This document shows, one piece after another, positions 1 to 7,511 of a DNA stretch of 64,000 nucleotides (the first letter of the stretch is position 1; every line of letters starts with the position of its first letter). The notes beneath the pieces were generated by a model. It did no database searches. It was given only the letters and a program-made list of their open reading frames with translations, and was not told where the DNA came from. The stretch covers positions 372,001-436,000 of the forward strand of contig NZ_CP022190.1 of assembly GCF_003111685.1 (NCBI RefSeq). The letters are read 5' to 3'. Made by a program: the position numbers and the translations under genes. This stretch comes from Alloyangia pacifica (GTDB lineage: Bacteria; Pseudomonadota; Alphaproteobacteria; Rhodobacterales; Rhodobacteraceae).

Positions 1-1
1 T

Positions 2-358
2 GCCTCGACCGCCGGCACCGTGGTGACCGCCGTGGCCCCGCGCGTGCGTCTCGAGGGCGACCCGGCGCTGCGCCCCGCGCCCTCGACCACCGGCGCGGTG
101 GTCGCCGCGGCCTCCGACAGCGTTTCCGACGAGGGTCCGGCGCTGCGCTACGTGCAGATCGGCGCCTTCGCCACGGCGGAAAGCGCCGGACAGGCGCGCA
201 GCCGACTGCAGGCGGCGGGTCTGCCGGTGCAGGAACTGCTGCGCAAGTCCGACGGCCTGCGCCGCCTGAGGGTCGGCCCCTATTCCGACGCGCGCGCCGC
301 CAGCCTCGCGCTGGCCAAGGTCCAGGCCACGGGCTACCGCAGCGCGACCCTGCGCTGA
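2..358 (+). CDS. SPOR-domain protein, C-terminal end (partial)
   Basis: The frame is open from the window edge to a TGA at 356-358, so only the last ~118 residues are visible. The final ~70 residues form a SPOR domain (YVQIGAFATAESA, then RVGPYSDARAA), a fold that binds denuded septal peptidoglycan. An Ala/Pro-rich linker precedes it. SPOR domains in this arrangement end RlpA-type lytic transglycosylases and other division proteins; the catalytic part lies outside the window, so RlpA is likely but not proven. Confidence 0.75.
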   Translation, partial: ASTAGTVVTAVAPRVRLEGDPALRPAPSTTGAVVAAASDSVSDEGPALRYVQIGAFATAESAGQARSRLQAAGLPVQELLRKSDGLRRLRVGPYSDARAASLALAKVQATGYRSATLR

Positions 359-472
359 GCACAGCTTTCTGCTGGACGAAAATTGCCGGTGGAGGCGCGC
401 GCAGCGCGTCGGGGGCAGCACCCGGGCCTTGCGTCACCGGGCCGAGCGCACTCCGCGAGCGGCGCCGCGCCG

Positions 473-1498
473 TCAGCCGCCGCAGATTCCCTGCAACCGC
501 ACCCAGTCCGCATCGCTCAGCACCGGCACGCTGCCCTCGGCGGCGCGCGGATCGCCCTCGACCAGAGGCAGCACCGACTCGCCGGTGATGTCGCGGGCAT
601 AGGCATAGGGCGAGCTGCGCAGCTCGATCTTCGCGAAGCCTTCCAGCAGCGCGTCGAGCGGCACCGGCACCTGCGGGCGGGTAAGAAGCACCTCGGCGTA
701 GCTTTCCAGCGTGCCGCGCGGCAGCGAGCCGGTGGTCAGCAGCTTGAGGCTCGACCAGAGCCCGGCATGGCGCAGCAGATCGCCCAGCGGGTCCGACTGC
801 TTGGCGCGCAACGACTCGGCAAGGATGTAGCCCGCCGCGACGTCCGGGTCCTCGTAGTCCTCGAGCAGATCGCTGCTCAGCAGGATGATCCCGCCGGGCA
901 GATGCGCCGTGTCGCGGAGCCCGTCGTTGAGCACCACCAGATCGCCGCGCCGCGCCTCGCCCAGCACCCGCGCGGCGAGGTGGCGCAGCGGGCGCGCAGA
1001 CTCGGTTGTGCCGCAGGGACGACCGGAGACTCGGGTGATCTGGCCAAGCAGGGCCTGGCCGATCTCGACGCGCTTGGCGCGGGGCACGACGCGCTCGGCA
1101 TGGTCGAGCAGCGCGCCCGGCAGCCAGAGCAGGATTCCGGCGGCGACCAGCGCGGCAACGCCGATGATCATGCGCAGGCGGAGCTTCCCGGGCTTGGGAC
1201 GCCGCCGTTCGATGTCGCGCAGCACCCGGTCGATGGCGTCGATCATCGTGCTCTCGTCCTCGGCCAGCTCCAGCGTTTCACCGGGATCACCGTCGGGATG
1301 ATAGAGCGCCGGGCTGCGGCCCTTGTTGGCGCGCACCACGGCGGCCATCGACCAATGCGACAGCGCCCGGCCCGAGACGTCCGACACGGTCAGCGTGGCA
1401 TCCCCCATCGACAGGATCACCTCGCGCCGCTGCGCGTCCGGCTCGGGCCGCCAGAGCGCGGTGGCTTCGAGGCGCTGGTACTCCTTGAGGGCTGTCAT
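473..1498 (-). CDS. Membrane-anchored M48-like protein lacking the HExxH zinc site
   Basis: This is a 341-residue protein starting MTALKEYQ; a longer frame upstream has no better start. Residues ~1-100 are a soluble N-terminal region, ~107-127 a single membrane segment, and the rest an M48-peptidase-like domain. The M48 landmark NAFALPGG...LL is visible as the AHLPGG turn (residues ~198-203) followed by IILLSSDLLEDYEDP. Where M48 enzymes have HExxH, this protein reads AESLR (residues ~227-231): the Glu is kept and both zinc-binding His are lost. It is therefore probably a non-catalytic relative. The family call rests on motif order alone. It stands alone, with a 576-base gene-free stretch upstream. 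Confidence 0.6.
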   Translation of the reverse strand: MTALKEYQRLEATALWRPEPDAQRREVILSMGDATLTVSDVSGRALSHWSMAAVVRANKGRSPALYHPDGDPGETLELAEDESTMIDAIDRVLRDIERRRPKPGKLRLRMIIGVAALVAAGILLWLPGALLDHAERVVPRAKRVEIGQALLGQITRVSGRPCGTTESARPLRHLAARVLGEARRGDLVVLNDGLRDTAHLPGGIILLSSDLLEDYEDPDVAAGYILAESLRAKQSDPLGDLLRHAGLWSSLKLLTTGSLPRGTLESYAEVLLTRPQVPVPLDALLEGFAKIELRSSPYAYARDITGESVLPLVEGDPRAAEGSVPVLSDADWVRLQGICGG

Positions 1499-1808
1499 GC
1501 TCGGGGTGCGTTCTCGGCGATATTCGGGGCGTTTCTGGGGCGCTTGTCCGGGCCGGGGGGCCCGCTGCTCTGCCTTGTCTTCGCCTCTGATTATCAAGCT
1601 CCCCCAGCGGGAGCAATCTCTGCCGCGCGGCGCGGCCCGCGCGCGGCGCCGCTGTGCGGTCACGGTTGCGAAAAAGACGCGGGTTCCCGGGGGTTGCCGA
1701 TGTTCAGCCCGGCGCGGCGTGGCGCGGCTAGGGTTGGCGGCATGATCATCTCGGGCTTCGGCTGAGGGCTGCGGCGATCGTGGCGACGGTCCGAAAAAAT
1801 ATGTTCGT

Positions 1809-1845
1809 TTAAGGGCGATTAACTATTTCGTTAACCATTTGTTAA
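1809..1845. promoter_or_regulatory. CtrA-type box array (TTAA repeats)
   Basis: TTAA occurs at 1809-1812, 1819-1822, 1831-1834 and 1842-1845. The last pair is TTAA-N7-TTAAG, the exact full-site spacing of the alphaproteobacterial cell-cycle regulator CtrA; the other gaps are 6 and 8 bases. Four TTAA in 37 bases is unlikely by chance in DNA this GC-rich. Confidence 0.55.
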
Positions 1846-1867
1846 GAAGTTCGCGATTTGACTGGCT

Positions 1868-1901
1868 GCACGGTCGCGACCTCGTACACTTGCGACCGTG
1901 C
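1868..1901. repeat. 10-bp perfect inverted repeat (hairpin or operator)
   Basis: GCACGGTCGC at 1868-1877 is the exact reverse complement of GCGACCGTGC at 1892-1901, with a 14-base loop and a further CTG/CAG pair outside. No T-run follows on either strand, so a simple intrinsic terminator is unlikely. It lies 23 bases from the CtrA boxes. Confidence 0.5.
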
Positions 1902-2074
1902 CAGGGGGTGAACCGCTCCTATGATCGTTTCCGTTTTCTTTATGCTGGCAAGCATTTGATCTTGGTTCGGGTACACCCTCTGGCATTTTTTGATCCCGCC
2001 CCACCTCTACAGACGCACGTCGTATCTGCCTGCCGCCGCCCGCTTCCCGGGCGCGCCTGCAGAGCAAGATGCAC

Positions 2075-2707
2075 TCAGTGCACGGGATCGAGAAGGGCGT
2101 TCGGAAGGCGACAATCCTTAACGACGTCCTGGCCGCAGGGCACGGGCTCCAGCGCCTTTGACAGGCACAGTCGCGCCTCCTGGATGCGGCCGGACTGGCA
2201 GGTGATGGTCAGCATGTCCGGCTCCCAGCCGGGATTGGCCTGCAGGAAGGCCTCCTCGATCACCTCGGCCGGGAGGCTGACCGGCGCATCGAGGCGGCGC
2301 AGCACCTCGGGGCGGGTGACACCCTCGTAGGCGCGGCGGGCGAGCGCGAAGTAGTCCTGCGACGAGAGTCCTGCACAGGCGCCGTGCTTCTTCCACTGGT
2401 ACCAGGCCAGCCCCGCCGTACCCATGATGTCGGCCATGGCGGCGGTCTCCTTGCGGCTCGGCGGGCGGGCGGAGCTGTCGCAATAGGAGGGGTAGCCGCG
2501 CGTGTATTGCGGCCAGAGCCCGTGCAGCACCCAGCCGAGCGGGCGGTCGCATTGCGGCGAGTTCCGCGCCTTGCCTTCGAGCGCGCACCAGGTCGGCGAC
2601 CAGCTCAGCGACAGCACGTAGTAGTCGAACACCCCGGCGCGGTCGCCCTCGGCCCGGGCGGGCGTGGCACAGGTGACGGAGACGAGCAGGATCAGCAGCC
2701 AGCGCAT
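2075..2707 (-). CDS. Secreted ribonuclease T2 family protein
   Basis: The 210-residue protein has a signal peptide (residues 1-19, cut after ATPARA) and an AGGGAAGAG ribosome site before the start. RNase T2 enzymes cleave RNA through a 2',3'-cyclic intermediate in the periplasm or outside. CAS-1 is WVLHGLWPQ (catalytic His62). CAS-2 reads YQWKKHG (residues 103-109) where the textbook motif is HEWxKHG: Lys107 and His108 are kept but the catalytic Glu position is Gln104. Paired Cys residues fit the usual disulfides. The family call is secure; full activity is less so. Confidence 0.88.
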   Translation of the reverse strand: MRWLLILLVSVTCATPARAEGDRAGVFDYYVLSLSWSPTWCALEGKARNSPQCDRPLGWVLHGLWPQYTRGYPSYCDSSARPPSRKETAAMADIMGTAGLAWYQWKKHGACAGLSSQDYFALARRAYEGVTRPEVLRRLDAPVSLPAEVIEEAFLQANPGWEPDMLTITCQSGRIQEARLCLSKALEPVPCGQDVVKDCRLPNALLDPVH

Positions 2708-2793
2708 TTTCTCTTCCCTCTTGGGTTCCGCGAGACTATATAGGCCCGAAGTTCCCCGACAACGGTAACCCGTCCTGGAGAAGTAATCCGGGA

Positions 2794-2821
2794 CCTCCCG
2801 AGGCCAACGCCTTGGGGGAGG
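2794..2821 (+). promoter_or_regulatory. Leader hairpin upstream of trcR
   Basis: CCTCCC (2794-2799) pairs with GGGAGG (2816-2821), and AGGC (2801-2804) with GCCT (2809-2812), around a CAAC tetraloop. The hairpin ends 28 bases before the trcR start, close to its AAGGAG ribosome site, so it could modulate translation or stabilise the message. A TATATA element at 2737-2742 may be the -10 of the upstream promoter. Confidence 0.35.
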
Positions 2822-2849
2822 GGAGAAGATTTACGTAAGGAGATGACCC

Positions 2850-3626
2850 ATGGCAAAACTGCTGCATCCCAAGGCGACCGCTGTCTGGCTCGTCGACAAC
2901 ACCACTTTGACCTTCAAGCAGATTGCCGACTTCACCGGCATGCACGAGCTGGAAATCCAAGGCATCGCCGACGGTGACGTGGCTGGCGGCGTGAAGGGCT
3001 TTGACCCGGTCGCCAACAACCAGATCGAGCAGATCGAGATCGACAAGGCCGAGAAGAACCCGCTCGCCAGGCTCAAGCTGAAGTACAACCCCGCCGCTGT
3101 CGACGAGGACAAGCGCCGCGGCCCGCGCTACACCCCGCTGTCGAAGCGCCAGGACCGTCCGAACGCGATCCTGTGGCTGGTGAAGTTCCACCCCGAGCTG
3201 ACCGACGGCCAGATCTCCAAGCTGGTGGGCACCACCAAGCCGACGATCCAGTCGATCCGCGAGCGCACCCACTGGAACATCCAGAACATGCAGCCGATCG
3301 ATCCGGTCGCGCTGGGGCTGTGCCGCCAGTCCGAGCTTGACGCCGCCGTGGCCAAGGCCGCGAAGAACCGCGACGAGGTGATGACCGACGACGAGCGCCG
3401 CAAGCTGGTGTCGACCGAGCAGAGCCTCGGCATGGACAGCCACGAGCCGCGCCTGCCGACGGCGATCGAGGGTCTCGAGACCTTCTCGCTCTCCGATCCG
3501 CGCGGCGAGGACGACGAGGAAGAAGACAAGGGCCCGAGCGATTTCTCGGATGCGGACAGCTTCTTCAACCTGCCCTCGAGCGACGAGGATGACGACGAGG
3601 ACGACAGCGACGATCCGCGCGGCTGA
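2850..3626 (+). CDS. trcR: DUF1013 cell-cycle transcriptional regulator TrcR
   Basis: The 258-residue protein belongs to the DUF1013/TrcR family, conserved in alphaproteobacteria and linked to cell-cycle gene control. It opens MAKLLHPKATAVWLVDNTTL, the family signature. Two helix-turn-helix-like segments can be seen: residues ~20-40 (LTFKQIADFTGM) and ~112-150 (LTDGQISKLVGTTKPTI). The C-terminus from ~215 is an extreme Asp/Glu tail ending in DEDDDEDDSDDPRG. AAGGAG lies just before the ATG. It is monocistronic: RNase T2 diverges upstream and a terminator follows. Confidence 0.9.
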   Translation: MAKLLHPKATAVWLVDNTTLTFKQIADFTGMHELEIQGIADGDVAGGVKGFDPVANNQIEQIEIDKAEKNPLARLKLKYNPAAVDEDKRRGPRYTPLSKRQDRPNAILWLVKFHPELTDGQISKLVGTTKPTIQSIRERTHWNIQNMQPIDPVALGLCRQSELDAAVAKAAKNRDEVMTDDERRKLVSTEQSLGMDSHEPRLPTAIEGLETFSLSDPRGEDDEEEDKGPSDFSDADSFFNLPSSDEDDDEDDSDDPRG

Positions 3627-3653
3627 CAGGCGCGTCCGCTGACCACTCGAGAG

Positions 3654-3682
3654 CCCGTCGCAGCCTTGCGGCGGGCCTTTTC
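3654..3682 (+). terminator. Intrinsic terminator after trcR
   Basis: CCCGTCGC (3654-3661) pairs with GCGGCGGG (3668-3675) with one G-T pair and a six-base loop, followed by CCTTTTC. It begins 28 bases after the trcR stop. Confidence 0.75.
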
Positions 3683-3897
3683 CATGCCGAGGCGCGGGCC
3701 GCCGCGCAGCGCCGCCGGGCCGGATCACTGCCCCGGCAGACACAGGTCTTTTACCTTTGCGTCAGCCGCCTGCGCGCCCGATTGACGGAGATCTCGCGAC
3801 CGGATATCGCCCGCGATGATGCACCCCGAGGCGGTGCAGCGTGTCGCCCGCCGCGTGGCCATTACCGGCAAATGAGCGGGCCCCTTTGGACAGATAA

Positions 3898-4851
3898 ATG
3901 ATGCTGGGAACGTCTTTTCCCTGTGGTGATCCGCTTGCCGAGCGCCGCGCCGCTTTTGCCGAGACCATGGCCCACCTGGGCGATTACGGCGGCGCGATCG
4001 AGGCGCTGAGCCGGGCGATGGATCTGGTGCCGGGCTGGGCCGCGGGCTGGTTCCGTCTCGGCGAGTATCATGAGGCCGTGGGCGAGGTCGATGCCGCTGC
4101 CGATGCCTGGGACAAGGCCGTGGCCGCCGACCCCCGCGATCCGCTGGGCGCCGGGCTGCGCCGCGACCTGTTGCGGGGCGTGCCGGTGGCCGAGAGCATG
4201 CCTGCGGCCTTCGTCGAGCTGCTCTTCGACCAATACGCGCCGCGCTTCGAGCGCTCGCTGGTCGGCAAGCTGAACTACCGCGGTCCCGAACTGCTGCTCT
4301 CGGCGCTGAAGGCGCAGGGCTTCATGCGGGCGCGGCACGCGCTCGACCTCGGGTGCGGCACCGGGCTGATGGGCGAGCTGCTGCGGCCGCATTGCGACCG
4401 GCTCGACGGCTATGACATTTCCTCAAAGATGCTGACCGAAGCCGCGGCGAAGGGCGTCTACGACGCGCTCGAGAAACGCAACATCGCCGAGATGTCGGCG
4501 ATCGTGCCACGCTATGACCTGATCCTTGCGGCGGATGTCTTCATCTATCTCGGCGCGCTCGAGCGGGTGATCGGCTGGTGCGCCGGGGCGCTGGCGCCAG
4601 ACGGGCAGATCGCCTTCACGCTGGAACTCGGCGAGGCCCCGGTGCAGCTGCGCGAGAGCCGCCGCTTCGCCCATTCGCGGGCGTATATCACCGGCCTGAT
4701 GGCTGAGGCGGGCTTTGCCGAGGTGACGCTGACCGGCTGCGCGCTGCGGCAGGACCGCGGGCAGGACGTGGCGGCGCTGCTGGTCACCGCACGTGCGCCT
4801 GCGCGCGTGCTCGACCGCGAAGGCGACGGGGAAACCGAGGCGCTGGTCTAG
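3898..4851 (+). CDS. TPR-containing class I SAM methyltransferase
   Basis: In this 317-residue protein, residues ~15-85 form about two tetratricopeptide repeats (GDYGGAIEALSRAMDLVPG, then VGEVDAAADAWDKAVAADP). From ~145 a Rossmann methyltransferase begins with motif I DLGCGTG (150-156), followed by GYDIS (motif II) and LILAADVFIYL (motif IV). The substrate is unknown; the TPR part suggests a protein target or partner. The start was chosen as the first ATG of the tandem at 3898. Neighbours do not point to a pathway. Confidence 0.8.
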   Translation: MMLGTSFPCGDPLAERRAAFAETMAHLGDYGGAIEALSRAMDLVPGWAAGWFRLGEYHEAVGEVDAAADAWDKAVAADPRDPLGAGLRRDLLRGVPVAESMPAAFVELLFDQYAPRFERSLVGKLNYRGPELLLSALKAQGFMRARHALDLGCGTGLMGELLRPHCDRLDGYDISSKMLTEAAAKGVYDALEKRNIAEMSAIVPRYDLILAADVFIYLGALERVIGWCAGALAPDGQIAFTLELGEAPVQLRESRRFAHSRAYITGLMAEAGFAEVTLTGCALRQDRGQDVAALLVTARAPARVLDREGDGETEALV

Positions 4852-4870
4852 GCCGGCGCCGCGGCGCGGC

Positions 4871-5815
4871 TCAGAAGCCGAAGCTGAGGTGCAGGCGCAG
4901 GGCGCTGTCGCCCGCGAAGTTCGAGGCCGCCTCGAGCCGCCCGCCCAGCCCGCGGCCGTCGGTGGTGCCGTAGTCGAGGCCGAGCGAAAGCTGGTCCTCG
5001 CTCAGCAGCTCACTGGCGTCGAAGCTGCGGCTGCCGGTCTCGGTGACATAGGTCATCTCGTCCTGGTCACCGCCGAAGACGGTGTAGGCGGCATAGGGGC
5101 GCAGGATCCCGCCCACCGCGCGCATCGGCGCGCCCAGCTCGGCGCGGAAGGCGGTGGAATAGGTGACACGGCTCTGGATCTCGCCGCCCTTGCGGGCAAG
5201 CTCGTAATCGCCCGTGGCATGGCGCAGCACGTCGCCCGTCACCACGAGGTCGATCCCGGTGCCCGGCGCCGCGCCCTCGCGCAGCAGGGTTTCACCGCGC
5301 AGACTGAGGCCGAGGGTGCGGCCGTCGTGGTCGGTGCTGCCGGAGGCCGAGGCCGGGCTCGAAAGCTTGTTGTGGGTGCGGCTCATGAAGAGTGCGCCGC
5401 CGTAGCTCACGCCGTTCGACGATCCCGCGTAGCCGGTGCCAAGGAAATAGGAGCGGATGCGCGCCTCGTGGATATCGTCGTCGAGATCGGACGCGCCCTG
5501 CGCATAGCCCGCGAAGGCCGAGAGCCCGTTCTCGAAGCCCCAGCCCAGCACCAGCCCCCGGCTGTCGTACTCCGAGTCCTGCGCGTGGTCCGGCGCGGTG
5601 CGCCCGCCCGCCGCATAGCCACCGAGGAAGAACCCGTCCCGCCGGCTGGTCACCGCGCTACGGCCGATGCCGAAGCCGATCTCGCGCGACAGCAGGTCGA
5701 CCTGCGACAGCGGCGCCGGGTCGAGCACGGGGACCGTGGCCTCCTGCGCCTGGGCGGCGAAGGGAAGCAGAGCGGCGAGAAAAGCGAGGCGGAGGGGGGC
5801 GGTTGCGCGGATCAT
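4871..5815 (-). CDS. Outer-membrane beta-barrel protein with signal peptide
   Basis: The start at MIRATAPLRL gives 314 residues and a clean signal peptide (about 22 residues, ending AAQA); the frame extends upstream but would bury that signal. The rest alternates polar and hydrophobic residues with many Gly/Ser/Asp and ends LHLSFGF, the terminal aromatic expected of an outer-membrane barrel recognised by BamA. It resembles autotransporter-barrel or porin-like proteins, but no passenger domain is present. It is convergent with the methyltransferase gene (19-base gap). Confidence 0.65.
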   Translation of the reverse strand: MIRATAPLRLAFLAALLPFAAQAQEATVPVLDPAPLSQVDLLSREIGFGIGRSAVTSRRDGFFLGGYAAGGRTAPDHAQDSEYDSRGLVLGWGFENGLSAFAGYAQGASDLDDDIHEARIRSYFLGTGYAGSSNGVSYGGALFMSRTHNKLSSPASASGSTDHDGRTLGLSLRGETLLREGAAPGTGIDLVVTGDVLRHATGDYELARKGGEIQSRVTYSTAFRAELGAPMRAVGGILRPYAAYTVFGGDQDEMTYVTETGSRSFDASELLSEDQLSLGLDYGTTDGRGLGGRLEAASNFAGDSALRLHLSFGF

Positions 5816-5886
5816 GTCGCTGGCTCTAGCGCCAAGGTGCGGTGCCGCCCAGAGGTCGGGGGTCACAGCCGCGTGACCCCGAGGAC

Positions 5887-6480
5887 TCAGAGTTTGCGGC
5901 GTGCGTTGAGCGCCGCAGTGATCGTGCCGTCATCGAGATAGTCGAGTTCGCCGCCGATGGGCACGCCCTGAGCCAGCGAGCTCATCTCGACGCGGGTCTC
6001 GAGCTGGTCGGCGATGTAATGCGCCGTGGTCTGCCCGTCGACCGTGGCATTGAGCGCGAGGATCACCTCGGTGATGGCTTCGCTTTGCACCCGCGCCACG
6101 AGCTGCGGGATGCGCAGCTCCTCGGGACCGATACGGTCGAGCGCCGACAGCGTGCCGCCGAGCACATGGTAGCGGCCCTTGAAACTGCCGCCGCGCTCCA
6201 TCGCCCAAAGGTCGCCCACGTCCTCGACAACGCAGATCTGGCCATTGGCGCGGCGCTCGTCGGTGCAGATCGGGCAGATCTCGGCTGTGCCGACATTGCC
6301 GCAGTTGAGGCACTCGCGGGCGGTGGCGGCGACCCGGCTCATCAGATCGGCGAGCGGTGCGAGCTGCAGCTCGCGCTTGCGAATGAGGTGCAGCACGGTG
6401 CGCCGCGCCGAACGCGGGCCAAGGCCCGGCAGCCGGGCCATCATCTCGATCAGCGCGTCGATCTCGCTGCGCTCGGGCAT
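5887..6480 (-). CDS. recR: Recombination mediator RecR
   Basis: RecR (197 residues) works with RecF/RecO to load RecA at gaps and stalled forks. The start [11 protein letters not shown] is preceded by GAGGAGT at good spacing. Visible parts are the helix-hairpin-helix ([14 protein letters not shown], ~14-27), a four-Cys zinc finger (C57, C60, C69, C72), a Toprim domain opening [15 protein letters not shown], and a C-terminal ALNARRKL. It is the last gene of the block dnaX-(membrane protein)-ybaB-recR. Confidence 0.95.
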   Translation of the reverse strand: MPERSEIDALIEMMARLPGLGPRSARRTVLHLIRKRELQLAPLADLMSRVAATARECLNCGNVGTAEICPICTDERRANGQICVVEDVGDLWAMERGGSFKGRYHVLGGTLSALDRIGPEELRIPQLVARVQSEAITEVILALNATVDGQTTAHYIADQLETRVEMSSLAQGVPIGGELDYLDDGTITAALNARRKL

Positions 6481-6569
6481 TTCCGGGTCACTCCTCGGTG
6501 CGGGACGCCGCAGACCTTCTTGCGAAGGTCCGCTCTGCCCCGCCACGCGCCATGCCTGCGGCAGGCGTC

Positions 6570-6914
6570 TTAGAACGGCATCTTCATGTCTGCGGGAAGG
6601 CCAAGCTCTTCGGTGAGCTTGCGCATCTCCTGCTCGGCGCGGTCCTGCGCCTTGCTCTGCGCGTCCTTGATCGCGGCGAGGATCAGGTCCTCGACCACTT
6701 CCTTGTCGTCGCTGTTGAAGATCGACGGATCGATGTCGAGACCCTTCAGCTCGCCCTTGGCGGTGGCGGTTGCCTTGACGAGGCCGGCACCGGACTCGCC
6801 GGTCACCATGGTTGTGTGCAGGCCTTCCTGCAGGTCGGCCATCTTGCCCTGCATCTCCTGCGCGGCCTTCATCATCTTGGCCATGTCGCCAAGACCGCCC
6901 AATCCCTTGAACAT
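6570..6914 (-). CDS. ybaB: YbaB/EbfC family nucleoid-associated protein
   Basis: This 114-residue protein opens [20 protein letters not shown], with Gly/Met-rich N-terminus and long helices typical of YbaB/EbfC, a dimeric DNA-binding tweezer. It lies 89 bases before recR and downstream of dnaX, the classical conserved order. The upstream in-frame extension contains no plausible start. Confidence 0.93.
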   Translation of the reverse strand: MFKGLGGLGDMAKMMKAAQEMQGKMADLQEGLHTTMVTGESGAGLVKATATAKGELKGLDIDPSIFNSDDKEVVEDLILAAIKDAQSKAQDRAEQEMRKLTEELGLPADMKMPF

Positions 6915-7070
6915 CTGGTCTCTCCTGTCTGGGGCCGCGGCGGGCCCTGTGTCCGAGTTGTCTCCTAGATACGGATCGCGCGTCGGGGCGACAAGGGAAG
7001 CGGCGCCGGAATTGCGCAAAACAAGGGCGCTACCGCGCGGAAGTCGCTCCGGGCCGGGCAGACGGCAAAT

Positions 7071-7442
7071 CTATTTGACGTCGCGTCCGGCGACTTCGTC
7101 GAGCAGGCGGGTCAGCAAGAGCGCGGCGCCGCCGAGCATCAGCGAGCGTCCGATCGAGTCGGTCACATTGGTCGGGGCGAAGGGCTCGATGTGATCGCGG
7201 GTGGTCTGCGCCGCGCGACGTGCGCGAGAGCGGCGCGGAAGGTCGCCGAACTGTTTGGGCGTGGGCACATGGCCGATGCGCGGCTTGGCCTTGATCAGCA
7301 TCGCGCCGATGGCCAGCAGCCCGCCGGCAAAGACGACGGGGGCGAGGCGCTCGCGCCGGCTGGCAGGCAGGGCGTCGCCGATACGATCGCGCAGGGCGGG
7401 CAGGGTGGCCTTGTGAACAGCCTTATGGGGGTCGAAAGTCAT
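7071..7442 (-). CDS. Small hypothetical membrane protein
   Basis: The 123-residue protein starts MTFDPHKAVHKA. It has two hydrophobic segments (about residues 36-54, VVFAGGLLAIGAMLIKA, and 101-115, SLMLGGAALLLTRLL) separated by an Arg-rich loop. It begins 69 bases after the dnaX stop on the same strand, ahead of ybaB, so it is probably cotranscribed. I do not recognise a family. Upstream in-frame MTSVTPGG is an alternative start. Confidence 0.65.
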   Translation of the reverse strand: MTFDPHKAVHKATLPALRDRIGDALPASRRERLAPVVFAGGLLAIGAMLIKAKPRIGHVPTPKQFGDLPRRSRARRAAQTTRDHIEPFAPTNVTDSIGRSLMLGGAALLLTRLLDEVAGRDVK

Positions 7443-7511
7443 GGCGGCTCCTCCGGGTGTGACAGAGGTCAAACCCGGAAAGGCCGCAGGGGTTCCCCCA
7501 TCGCGCAGCGA

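Larger units (their letters stand above)
1499..2074. other. 576-base gene-free stretch with CtrA boxes and a strong hairpin
   Basis: No convincing protein gene is present; a 78-codon minus-strand frame at 1831-2067 has Arg-rich composition typical of shadow frames. The stretch holds an AT-rich block near 1795-1860 with four TTAA elements, a 10-bp perfect inverted repeat at 1868-1901, and a T6 run at 1984-1989. It would serve the minus-strand gene starting at 1498 and may encode a small RNA, but no transcript boundaries can be seen. Confidence 0.5.

Noticed and set aside
2736..3743. Long minus-strand open frame opposite trcR (335 codons)
   Set aside because: Mirror frame of a real gene in high-GC DNA; the Arg/Val/Leu-rich composition and lack of a ribosome site show it is a shadow.
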